Shown here one piece after another: positions 37,759 to 49,953 of a stretch of DNA of 64,000 bases. Numbering within the stretch: position 1 is the first letter of the stretch; each line of letters opens with the position of its first letter. The notes beneath the pieces were generated by a model that had not been told where the DNA came from, made no database searches, and saw nothing but the letters and a program-made list of their open reading frames with translations. The stretch is from Quillaja saponaria (Eukaryota; Streptophyta; Magnoliopsida; Fabales; Quillajaceae), in the NCBI GenBank assembly GCA_029379385.1, contig CM055605.1, positions 6,917,001 through 6,981,000 on the forward strand, in the 5' to 3' direction. Position numbers and translations under genes: made by a program.

Positions 37759-38212
37759 CAAGCCCCAGTTGGCAGGTATTGCGTGGCAAAAATCCATTTT
37801 TTGAAGTTTTACTATATTAGCCAATGTCTAGTTAAGATGAACCCGGAATAGAATTACTAGAATACCCTTTCAATTAGCTTTAAATATTAAAAAAGAAAAA
37901 CTCACACCGCCTAATCTGATAATCTTTCCATCTCTCTTACTTTTTATAATTTTTTATTTTATTTTACCATTATTAAATTAATTATTAAAAATAAAAAGAA
38001 ATCCAAACCCTAAATAAACCTCACCCTACAGCCTTGCCACCTCTATTGCATGCCATTTTGCTTATTTTTCTTTTCTCAGAGTCATCGCTCTTGTTTTTCT
38101 CCACGTATCTCTCCCAATTCTCTCTAATAAAACCAAACCACCTCCAAACACAACTTAAAAGAAAAGCTTACAAATTCACTCAGAGATACAGCGAAACGAA
38201 AATAATCCTTTC

Positions 38213-39455
38213 ATGGCTGTTGAAGCAACCCATCTCAACCTTTTCCATCCTCAACTTATAGGAAATCGGTACGTCTCTCTCACTTTCTCCTCTTTTTTAC
38301 TCTACCCCTTGTCTCTGTAATTTAATCTGAAAATCTGACTCTGGGTGTTTAAATTTTGCAGCGAAATGATGATCCCCATTGAAGGGAATCTGAATCTGTA
38401 TAATACCCAGATGGGTTATAGTACAGTACCGTTATCAGGAATTACAACAACGGAGGCTCTGCTTCCGGCGTATAATTCTGTAATTTCCGATTCGTTTCCC
38501 CCAAAATCAGCAATCAAATCAGAGAGTGGCGTTACGTATAATATACCAGTTCCAAGAAAACGCTCCAGGGATTCAATCACACCCTTCATATCCTACCCAG
38601 CAACCCCTCAAACTCACAAGAACTGTAGCTCTTTTTCATTTCTTGGTGAAGACATTTCGCTTCAGATCCAGCAACAGCAACTTGATGTTGACCGCCTTAT
38701 TGCCCAACATGTAAGTTTTCTTTATCCAATTCTCCTTAAATTTCTTAGTTTTTTCTTATGGGTTTGTCGAATTAGATTCTGATTTTTCTTTGTTTGGGTT
38801 ATAGATGGAGAAAGTGAGATTGGAAATCGAGGAAAAGCGAAAGAGACAAGCGAGAATGATTTTACAGGCAATTGAAGTGGGGATGATGAAGAGGCTTAAA
38901 GCCAAAGAGGAAGAGATAGAGAAGATTGGTAAATTGAATTGGGATTTAGAACAAAAGGTCAAGACCTTGTTTATGGAAAATCAGGTATGGCGAGATTTGG
39001 CTCAAACCAACGAGGCCACAGCCAATACTCTGCGTACAAATCTCGAGCAAGTACTACAACAGGTTAGAGGCGGCGCCGCTGGATTAATTGACGACGATGC
39101 CGCCACTCCAATTCCCACTGCCGCATTAATGGACGATGCTCAATCTTGCTGTGGCAGCAACACCAACAACGTTGAATGGGATGAAATGGACGATGGGCGC
39201 ACGTTAGCTTGGCGGGGAAGAGAGAGAATAATTGGTGCGAAGGTTAAGAATCAAGAAGTTAAAATTGAAACAAGCAGAGGCAATAGCAGCAGTAATTGCA
39301 GGCTGTGCAGAAACTGTGGAAAAGAGGAGTCGTGCGTACTGATTTTGCCGTGCAGGCACCTCTGTCTGTGTACTGTTTGTGGGTCTACTCTACACACTTG
39401 TCCCATCTGTAAATCCATCAAGAATGCCAGTGTCCATATTAACATGTCCTCTTAG
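38213..39455 (+). CDS. BOI/SBP1-type RING E3 ubiquitin ligase
   Basis: Member of the plant BOI-related / S-ribonuclease-binding-protein-1 family of E3 ubiquitin ligases, which restrain cell death and act in gibberellin and stress signalling. Exons 38213-38268, 38362-38710 and 38805-39455 join in frame to 351 residues. The first exon encodes the typical MAVEATHLNLFHPQL start. A Gln-rich segment (SLQIQQQQLDVDRLIAQH) leads into a basic/acidic coiled coil from about 136 to 221 (EEKRKRQ, KAKEEEIEKI). The C-terminal RING is complete: CRLC at 300-303, PCRHLCLC at 317-324, Cys327 and CPIC at 334-337. A short upstream ORF begins near 38050 in the 5' leader. A G-box cluster lies upstream. Family assignment is firm; substrate and exact orthologue are unknown. 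Confidence 0.94.
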
Positions 39456-42400
39456 AAAAGTAAAGTAAATTTTTTTTTTTTACCAAAGCCCCACCTGAAG
39501 AAAAAAACAGAAAAAATGAGCTAAAGAAGAAAATAAATGTTTGATCCAATTTTTCAGTAGGCGCCCAATTTGTTCTTAAATTCTTCATTTGTTTAATGGT
39601 AGGTAATGCTTGCATTGTAAAATTGATTTGGTGATTGAACATTTGTGGATAACTGGTAGTGGATTTGTCCCGGCGCATTTTAGCAAGTTACTTGCACATA
39701 CTACACAATTTTGGGATGAGTGGGGCCCACAAAGCATTTCCTGACAGACATGATACGGAAGCGTGAACAATACGCGCTTCGAGTATGCATGGGTTAAAAG
39801 TATCTGAAAGCAACAGGTGTGCAGCAAAATCTGACACGTAGGACGCGGGCAAATGTCTGTTGCTGAGTAGTAACTCTGACACATAGACGACGACGTTTAA
39901 TTAAAATTCATACAAGCTTTGTTGGCATTTGGCATTTGTGGTGGTACAGAACTACAGGTAGAAATTAACGTGTAAATTATTGGAATCTCAAAGGTAGTCA
40001 TTGAATGAGGTGGGTCATATGCTTCTTATTGTGAAGCTGCCTCTTTTGTACGTAAATAAATATAATAAAATATTATTTTTAGTTGAAATTTGGTACAGAA
40101 CAAAATTAATGGAATGGTTTTGCAAAATTACCTTTGCAGTGGCAAATGGTCCAGCTTTGCTATTAATTTTGTGCTTGTGAAAGAACAGAACACAGTCGGC
40201 AGTGGGAACGGCGTCGTACTTTGACTAATTATTACTGTTACTTATGGTACAGTAAATATCATTTCTCACAGCAATTGAGATTTTACAGTATTCCGTTAAA
40301 AAGGGTAAAGCATGAGAATTACTGTTCAAATCAGAAAAGACATAGTTTTTAAATTTTATTTTAAGTTGTGACTCATGTGACAAGCACATGAATTGTTAAT
40401 TTGCTTGCTTGTCGTTTATTCTAAAAATCTTATCTAATTATTTAAAGCCAAATGATAGAAAAAATATTTATTAATAAATTGTTGAGAATTTTTTTTTAAT
40501 TAAGATAAAATAAAATTATAAGGACACATATATTATAAAAATTACAAACCATGAATCCCACTTCGACCTCATACTTTTATTTAACACTAAATTTTATTAT
40601 TTGTATAGATTTAAATTTGTAAGAAAATATTAGGTTGAAACGTGATATGACTTCTAATTTGATTAATTAATTTCGTAAAATATGTTCATTGAACCTAATC
40701 AATTTGTTTCAATAATTGAATTAAAAAGAAGATAATGTATCTATTAATTTTGAGGCGTGATTGTAGAGTCACACTATTATAAATTTGATTTGAAAAGACT
40801 TGCATGCATGCATGCATATGTTATGATACAATGCTATCTTGCTAACTTCCTGGCTCTAAATTCTGAGTTACTATTCATTGGTTTGGTTGAATTTATACAA
40901 GAAAATAAATTATTGGCTATCCAACCAAATTTTCAATTATATCTAATCCAGAATATTGTCTGGCCTCAGCCTGTTAAAGGGAATTCAAATTCTCTATTTT
41001 TTTTTTTTTTTAAATAATATTATTTTAGTTATTAGATCAATCCTATATTAAAATAATATGAATAAAAACAAAACATAAAAAAAGACAAGTGGAAGGGCTC
41101 ACCAAAGAGCAGGTACAAACGCCAAAATTAGCATTAAATTAAGGAGGATAACGAGGACAACAAAAAAATAATGGGAGAATTTATTCGTAGGATTAAGATT
41201 TTAAGGCCCACTGTGGGCCCCAACCAGATCAGGACCATTTGTCCCTATATGACCGGCATGCCCTTCAAAACATGTGTAGTCTGATTCCCATTGACAATCT
41301 TGTTTTGATTTTTGGTATTATTTTAATTAGTTATAATTATGGCCTTCTAATTAATTTATTATTAATTGATGACTTGTTTTGTGATAAGAATGCATGAATT
41401 TAATATTAATTAAAGTGTATCATTATTAAAATAATATTTTATTATATTATCTTTAAAAAATTGTTTGTGCCTAGGAATCTAATGAAAAGGGGTGAACATA
41501 TCACCTAAAAAAGAAAGTGATGATCCCTTTTGGTTTGTTTTCCACAATGATAATATTCCACATATTTATTATTATTTTAATATTCCAGTCTTCCTTTTCT
41601 TGATCAATTTTGTTACAAAGTTTTTGTATTTACATATTAGGACAATATTTATTTTATTTTTTATTGTGGGCATAGTCTTCCTTCAACAATGATTTTTTTC
41701 TTGTTTTCTCTTTTATTGTTGCTATCCTCATATGAACTCTTTTTGTTGTTTGAAGAAGTATAAGAAATCTAGAAGTCAACCATGACTAAATATGTTGCAA
41801 TTGATGTCAAGAATGAAGAATTCTTATACAAATTTATATTGTCATTACTTATTATGTCACTTTAAATTTTAATTAATTAAATACATGTTATGTTGTTTTA
41901 CTATTTTTTAAGTGATGTAAGATTGCTAATCTATACGAGATGAGATTGATTATATAGCTTGTCGTCATATTAAAAATTTTGGATTGATTTTATTAAGAAG
42001 AGTTATTCATAAATTTGACTAATTATGATATATAATCATATTTTTACTATGAAATTCACTTATCACTTAAAAATATAATGACCTAACAATCCGAATCCCA
42101 TTATGCTTATGTTTGAACACTTTTTAAAAAAAATCATAAATCACAAATACAATTTCTATAACAAAAACTAAGAATTTAAGTCTATCTCTTTCTCTCACCC
42201 TCAAAAGATGTATCTAAATATAGGTTATATTACTTGTTAAATATAAAAGAAGCCATCAATTTCAAAGGGATATATAATTGCACATTGTGGAACAATTGGA
42301 TTGGGTCACGTGCTACCAAAAATTGACCTATTTTGTAGGTATTTATTTAGAATTCCTAGTTGGAATAAATTTTGGCAAGAAAAAAAAATGTAGGGTTGTA

Positions 42401-45400
42401 CAGAAGATTGGAAGGTCGTTATCATTGTATGTAGGATTCCCACTCTAATTGCGTCGAAGGGAAAAATAATTGTAAAAAAATAAAAATGTAATCTATTCAA
42501 TATTTAATTATATTTGTTTCATTGCTTTTATGAGAAATATTCTTGAGGATATATTAGAATGGTGGGAATGAAAAATTAATGGTATTAGTTTGAGTCTTGG
42601 ATTAGAATAATTAATGTGCTTAAATTAAACCAAAAAAGAAAAAAAGAAATTCAAACTGTTGTATCAACCGGAAGTTGAGAGGGAAATTCTATGTGCTTCA
42701 ATTTTATTTTATTTTGATTTATTACATTAAGTGTTTAAGTGTGTCTAACTGCTTATATGTATATCAATTAATTAATTATTTTCTAATCTAGGTAAAAACA
42801 TGTTATCTATTTCAAAAAAAAAAAAAAACACATATTCTTAATCATCAGAACAACTCAAACCATTTTACACTATATGTCAAACAACTAGTTAAAGCAGTTT
42901 GAGCCATGAATGGATGGGGTTGCCATTTCACTAATTTTCAAAAATTATACTTAATAGTAGCTGGTTGAGTACTCATTTAATTATGATAAACAATACTCTT
43001 TCTCTCTCTCTCTCTCTATGTTTCTTAATTTGTCTAATTTGTTTGCCATAAAACTTGACCTAAGCATGATTGAATATTTGGCTTTTAATTAATCTCATGA
43101 TTTAAAACAAGACTTTCAATTAATAATAATTGCAATTAAAACAATCACATTCATAAGTAGGTCGCTTGTGACCTTTACATTAATTAAGTATAATCATTTA
43201 ATTAGTGCTTACACACTAATTATGAAGAAAAAAAAAGGCGGGACCCATATCGAACGGTCATAAAATTTATTTGAGTGTGACTGTGTAAAATATCTTATTT
43301 TATGAATAAAGTATAATATTTACATTATTAATATAAAATGGTTAAACTTTCTTAAGAATTGTATATTTGAATATAATTGGGATTGTCAAAAGGAATTAAT
43401 AATTGAATACTAAATGAATAGAAATGTTTTGGTTGAGTGATGCATTACACATTGGAATCACCCAAATTATCAAAATACTCAAATAGGTTTGCCCAAATTA
43501 TCAACTAATTATATTATATTACTTTAATTTATTTAGTTATTCGATTTGATAAAAAAATAAAATTATAACTTATAATCTTCATACTTTATATAAAAAATAA
43601 CAAGCACTAACACACGCCGTCTATGTCTCCTCCAAAGTGAGAGATGTGTGAATAAACTAATCCAAATTCATTGTTTTGGTCCCTACTCCCCTTCCCACAT
43701 AGAAGAATCACACATCATTTTCATGTAGGTCACATCCCTTTCTCCCACTTTCTTCAACTTCTTCTTCTCCCAATAATATTCATTTGGGTAAGTAAATGCT
43801 TGTTAATTAAACATCTATATTCAAATTAAAAAGCAAAGCAGATCAATTTCATCGTCACGTACACACTATGCTGCCGGACACCAATTAGACAATGACACTT
43901 AACCCAATGAATTTTTTTTTTCCTTGTGAAGCTAATGGGAAACCCCCAAGAATAGCTAGGCCCATATGCTTGTGCTTTTCTTTTACTTTTACTCTATCTT
44001 TTTGGTTCAAGAACTTAGTGTAAAGGGTTAGAAATGTGTGTCACATAAGTTGTCCACTTCTATGATACACATATTCCAAAATTTTCAGTTGGAGGGTAGG
44101 GTCTAGCTAATTAAGTAATTGGGATAGTACAAGGCATAGAATATGGATCCAATTAAAGAAAGGCATGGGTGCCATGATAGGTACCTTAACTTTCTTTCCT
44201 TGTGAAAGGGGTCACTCATGTACTAGTCCATCATCTTAGAATTGATTTTATAAGAGGACCCCACAATTCCATATCACAAGTCACTTAAAGAAAAAAATGA
44301 TTAGACCTTTGGGTTGATGATGATACGAATTGAATTGAAGATGGCCCCAAGAGTAGCATTTCATAATAAATGTGAATCACAAAGCCTAAAGCTGCCCAAA
44401 TTATCAAAGCCATTCAAAGTTTTTAAAGGAATTTGGTTTTTGAATCACAAATGATATATTGCTAGCTATTTGAGGTTGGCCTAACCATAAATTACAATTT
44501 CTCAATGAAATGTGAAGATGGTATCACTAATGAATGGGGGGGACCAATTCATGCTTTGGTACAAAGAAAAGTGGGAAAACCTTGTTGACATTATGAATTT
44601 GTCCTCTTATTTTTATTTTTTCCTTTTACAGTGGGTTGATACAACCTATATAGACTAGCAAGGACTATATTGATGCTTTTCTTTATTTTCCTCACATTCT
44701 ATGATTCTTATTTTACTATGTAAAGTGAGAGGGGTGATATGTTTCATGTTTGTCCTTTAAAAAGGCTTTGTAATTGTGGGTCAAGATAAGAATCCCCCAC
44801 AACCTCCCAAAAGAAAGAAGGCCTAAATATACCATTCACCTTCAAATCATATCTTACACAAATGACAATTATTCTATGGGGGAATTTCAATGACCTGCCA
44901 TGACTCTACTTTAAAAGGATGGATTGGTTTCGTGGGTGGTGGATTAAGGCCAATGAGGCAATGACATAGACACAATTAATTGCAATTTTTGAATGCAAAA
45001 ACACCCCCCCACTATGGATGAAACATTATAAAGAGAAATCAAATAAATAATAAAGAGTGAAGGAGGAATATTTGCAACTATTTTTATTTTTATTTTTATG
45101 AGGAAGTGTAAACCTCAGCTTCTCCCACTAGCATAATTCCATGTGCTAAACCATAGTCTTAACTCATCCCATTAATGGGTTCTTGGAGATTGTGGATGCA
45201 AACCAACTCCCCCCCATCTTTGGGCGACATGATTATGCTTTTGATTTATCTCTCATAAGTGGGAACTTTGTCTAGAAGTGTTGTAATAGATCATTCTTGT
45301 CTACATTAGCCACTAATGCAAAAGTTAACCAATAAAATCATTGATGTTGTTTGGTTTAGGTAAGTGGGGTACAACACATGAAATCTTGTTACATAAATTG

Positions 45401-48400
45401 TATTTATCATGTGGATGGATAGGATTTAAAGCAATTAGATTAGACTAACTAAATGGCTTAAAATATACAAAAGTGTATTCTAGTGAATGATCTCTTAGGA
45501 GGACCAAGTTGAAGATTGTAGTGCTATGTAAATCCCCCTTCCCCACTAAAGGAAAAGGAAAAAGCAAATCATGAAAAAGGCAAAAAAATTAAAATTCCCT
45601 TCCCCTTTTTTGGAAGTCTCACAAACTAACAGTAAATTGCACATGGACTTGAGAGTTGAGAGTGACACTCCAAAGAATCAACTATGTCTTTGGACCAACA
45701 TGTAGAAGAAATATTTGGTATTATCACCAATATGAGAGTGCTAGATAATGTGCTGTCCATAATGTACTGTGTGAATGAGGTAGATTAGGCCCACACTAAA
45801 AATGGACCATAAAATTTTGTTGGTTGAAATTTAAACCCCAATTGGGTGAGTATGACCTTTGATATCATCTCATTAAAGATTTTCTATAATTATTCAAATT
45901 TATCTTTTAACATTTGCTTTTCATTGGGATAAAATGGAAAGACTTGAAACCATAATGCATGAGGCTGCTCCATTATTCTAGTTAATGAGTGCACTACCAA
46001 TTTTAGGTAAGCTAGTTTTCCTTTACATAATTTGAGCATTGTTTTATATTGGAGAAACTTGACTTGTTGGGCTTAATTTATTTTGCATTATTAATCAAGA
46101 AAAGATTACACTAATGAAATATCATTATCAGCTAGCCAATTAAGATTTGTATGTTTCATTCTAGTATAGAGATGTAAATCTTGCCTCTTTAATTGTGATT
46201 TTCACTTTGTGTAGACACACCATCTTGATGTCCTATCAACTCAACAGAAAATAGCATGTTTCTTTAATTTCTTGATGCTATCAATTTTTATTGATGAAAA
46301 TGCTGCATTCTCTCATAAATGAAAACGCGAATAACAACGAATTTATTTTAAAACTTATTATCAAATCAATATAAATTATTATTAAAATAATACAGTGTAA
46401 AATTGAGTGAGAAAATAGCACTACTCTTCCTTAACATAAAAGTTTTCTTTATGTTCAAGTTTTACTATAGCCAAGTATAAGTCAGGTAAGCACATCATGT
46501 AGTGATTGCCTTCTTGGCCATCCAATTTTTCCATCAATTTAATTTGATGCATAATAGAAGCATTAGGAACAACTACCTACTTACCACCTGCCAATATTTC
46601 TAAGAAAGTAATGAACATAAAGCTTTTGCACTTCCATCTGGGATTGGGAACCTCTGCTTCTCACAAAAGAAATAGGGCCATACTGAAATAGAAGGAAAGC
46701 AAGGAGTTAATGTTGTTGGCCCTGATAATGGGATCCATTTGAATCTGTGTAGTAATGATCTGATCTGTTCTTAATCAATCTTTGTTTTCTGGTAAATAAT
46801 ACCTGACTTTTTAGGCTTATAATGGAAGTGCAGTTAGTGATTTCACAGTCTAGAGTTGTCCCCAATCCCCCACCATTTCATCACGTAATATGTATCATGA
46901 GGCCTACCCTCTTCAATATTCATGTAGTCCATATCATTTGAGATATTCAAGCAATAGTATGCCCAAATTAGCAAGCAATTACTTTCTCTTCTGTGGTAGA
47001 TAGCATGATGGCATCAGTCCTTGTGCTCTCTATGTGAGAATCCATTAATTCAATAATCACCACTAAAATAGAGGGTATTATAAAGTTTCTCAAATACAAT
47101 AAATTTCAAATATCAGCTAAAAAAATTATCATCTCTTTGATATAATATTCAACACATGCAAATTAGTACTGAAAGATTTGCAAACTGTATGCATATCTCA
47201 ACGTGTCATGTCAAGGGAATCAGACACAGACAACAATTATATGCATGTGAAGGAGAAAATTTTGTGAAGAAAGGTATGCAACATACATTTAGGGTTGCCG
47301 AAAGAACAGATCATGATGTCCAAATGGTTGTCTTTTTTCTATTGCAGAGCTTATTGATGTTACATTGTTTGAAAGTGACATTCATGAATAGAAACAATAT
47401 GTGAATATATACCAGAGAGATATGATATTAAAGTTTGTTACACATATAACACATTTTAATATTCCATATCATGACCTACAAAGCCATTCAAGATCGATGT
47501 GAACCACAAGAAACTGCAATATCAACACCAGTAAAATGAAATCGTTGATACTAGTAATGTTATAGAATACCTCCTAGGGTGGCTTATTATTAATTCTCAA
47601 AATGAGTGTTATAAATAGTAATGTAACTCTGTAATGTTTCGAGTAGTTCAGCAGGTTCAAGTAACTTGAGAGATGAGCTGATTTATGTGATCTAAAATAG
47701 CTAAGGCTACTGCGGTATTACAGACCACACATTACGCATCCAATATGAGACTTGCTCAGTCCTCACAAAGAATTACAGGTAAAAAGTAAAAAACAAAGAA
47801 TAATTAGTCTTTTTCATGTTTGCACTCAATTAAACATCATAATTTATGAAGTGTGATTCATGGAAGAAAGGAAGTAGAGGCTGAATTATGAGAGAATTTT
47901 GATTCAACAACATTAATTATTATTGGGGGATACTAAAGATGCATGACAAAACATGACCAACAAAATGGAGATATTATACTTATCCAGAATCCAGATGATG
48001 AAGCGTTATACTTTTCAGAACAAGCATCAGTGAATGATGCCAAAGCGTTGAAGGTATATATTGTGGTCTCACATTAGATACATCATGCATATAAGGAGGC
48101 AAATGAAGCAAATATCTTACCTAAGTGGAAGGCTAAGAATTTATTGTCAAATTCTAGCTGTCCCACCGAATTGGAAGGTCACCTGATCTGTGAATTACCC
48201 TCCAAAACCAAAAAATATCTGCAAAGAAAAGAAGAAATCTCAAGAATGAGTGATTTCCATTGGAAAAGTATCATCCTAGCCTGTTCCTTTTTGCATTCAT
48301 TTATTCTGTAGAATCCTAGATACCCATTCATTCTTTTTCTTTCATGTTATGTTTTACATTTAATTTTGTCTGAATTATAGGTTGGTTATTTTCCTAGTAA

Positions 48401-49280
48401 AGAGAAGCAGAAAAAAAAAGCTGGAAGGAGGACATTTTCCAAAAGATTAGCTAACTAAATAAAAAGAGAGAGAAAAGTACAAACATTATGAAGATTAGGC
48501 CAGAGATATCAGCTTTTCCGTGTCTAGGCCCAATCTGTAAGGTGGGCAGGCAAGCAACCACTACAAGTTATTGTTATTCAAGATGCAAGAAAACTCAGAC
48601 CAAATTGAAATGCTATAATTGCATCATCTGCAAGAAAAGAACATCACTGTCTCAAGTAAATCTCAAATTGAATAGACATTACAACCTCAACTTAGTAAGA
48701 GAAAAGAGATGCTCAGCTTCAACTGTAGAAAGAATCTAAAGTATTAGCCCCATTGATGGCAAGGGTTACTTGTAAAAACTAAGGGTACCAAAATTCTAGG
48801 ATGAATACTACTTAAGAACTCAACTCATTCAAATCACTCTCTGAATTCAGTAACATTTCCCACTAAATAACATTAGATGTTTCTATGACTCTATCTAAAC
48901 AAATAATATATATTCCAAATCAGAACTCTTCTCCCTAGATGCATGGGCCAATCAAATTAATAATTCAACCAGCTAAGAACATAGTGCCGTAAGACTAAGA
49001 TTGAAGTCATTACAAGAATGCATATTTTGGTAGCTTGGTACCTTGCTAATCCAAGAATTACCTAATTTTTTTTTTGGAGATGAAATATGCTTGGTTTATA
49101 TCAAATTGGTGACATTTCTCCATAACAACTCTAACTAAGAATGAAATTGTTTCAAAAAGTTAAGCAGAAACACATAACCTTCAGACCCATACTAAGACAT
49201 TTAATTTACTAGAACCTCTTCCCCAGGCCCATAAAAAAGGCCCACCTTCTTTACTGCATATGTACGTACAAACTTTCTTA
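39456..49280. other. Gene-poor intergenic region (9.8 kb)
   Basis: I see no supported gene. 39456-39640 is probably BOI-like 3' UTR. 40000-43600 is AT-rich with poly-A/T runs and a CT run at 42997-43017. A run of overlapping GCATGC repeats (RY elements) lies at 40800-40820. From about 42500 to 47150 neither strand has an open frame of 60 codons, and 43600-46900 is mostly single-copy-looking, non-repetitive DNA. Frames near 47156-47404 and 48488-48739 (+) do not resemble any family I know and are probably chance. I looked by eye for common plant miRNA sequences and tRNA genes and found none. Confidence 0.5.
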
Positions 49281-49953
49281 TTAAGTTCCCTTCTCAAAGC
49301 ACTGGTTCAGATAAACTTGGATGTGTAACTGTACATCCAGAGGTTTGCTACTCTTCGGCTTGATAGGGGTTATAAGTGGAGGCTGCTGCCAATGTTTTGT
49401 GTCAGTTGGGATCCACAGTTCTGCATCCTTGCTTTTATTAGCCTGAGGAAGCGATCAAACATAAGTGATACTTCCCACCTGCAATCTGTTTTATAAATAG
49501 TATATATAAAACAAAGTAGAATAAACCAAGGTCAAGTTCTCTGTACACCAACGAACAAAACCAATAACATGGTTCACAAATGCAGCAAACATTATAGCAT
49601 TTGATTCAAAATCTAGCAATTGTGCAAGCTGAAAACAAAAAACATAAGAAAGGGAGTTTAAGGCTGTAATGATGAATTAGAGCCATGTTCATGAGCTTTG
49701 ACAAAGTTTTCGCTAGCTGTCAATCTACTGCAACCCTCCTCCGTCATGTGTGCTTGGGGCAGACTGCGCTGGAAGAACTCAACATGGATTCTGAAACTGA
49801 AAGCTTCACAAAGAATGATCTGAGAGAGAACTCTAGGTCAGCCTCTTCAACCTTTGAACCATAAGACTGGCTCACTGCAAGCTTACATATAAATCTCTCC
49901 ACTGGGACATTTTTATTGCTCAAGGACATAATTGCTACTCTATCCATCAGTCC
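49281..49953 (-). pseudogene. REV7: Remnant of REV7 (MAD2B-like DNA polymerase zeta subunit)
   Basis: REV7 is the HORMA-domain processivity subunit of translesion polymerase zeta. On the minus strand an exon-like stretch (about 49784-49953) encodes GLMDRVAIMSLSNKNVPVER and KVEEADLEFSLRSFFVKLSV, the middle of the HORMA domain. A second (about 49281-49485) encodes DCRWEV, then SLPQANKSKDAELWIPTDTK and PPLITPIKPKSSKPLDVQL. Between WEV and SLPQ the frame slips by one base compared with the expected TAYFRSLPQ. Near the end, the HPSLSEP-like tail is in a different frame from PLDVQL. The residues between the two exons and the N-terminal half, including the HORMA core start, are not found in the 3 kb to the right. 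I infer a truncated, frameshifted pseudogene. Unusual splicing is a weaker alternative. Confidence 0.78.

Larger units (their letters stand above)
32832..38212. other. Intergenic between CYSTM gene 2 and the BOI-like gene
   Basis: About 5.4 kb with no supported gene. It contains a tandem duplication (33141-33575), a CT microsatellite (33713-33744), a 32-bp-scale tandem repeat with ATTATTGACTTAAACATTAT at about 34600-34660, a GA run near 35344-35364 and a near-palindrome GGTCATGGACATGACC near 36157. Short frames found here are not conserved-looking. The last 700 bp are the BOI-like promoter. Confidence 0.5.

Noticed and set aside
47156..47404. 82-codon frame (+)
   Set aside because: No recognisable motif and no supporting context; probably chance.
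48488..48739. Cys-containing 83-codon frame (+)
   Set aside because: Spacing of Cys and Lys residues resembles no family I know, there is no promoter or splice context, and the composition fits chance in A-rich DNA.
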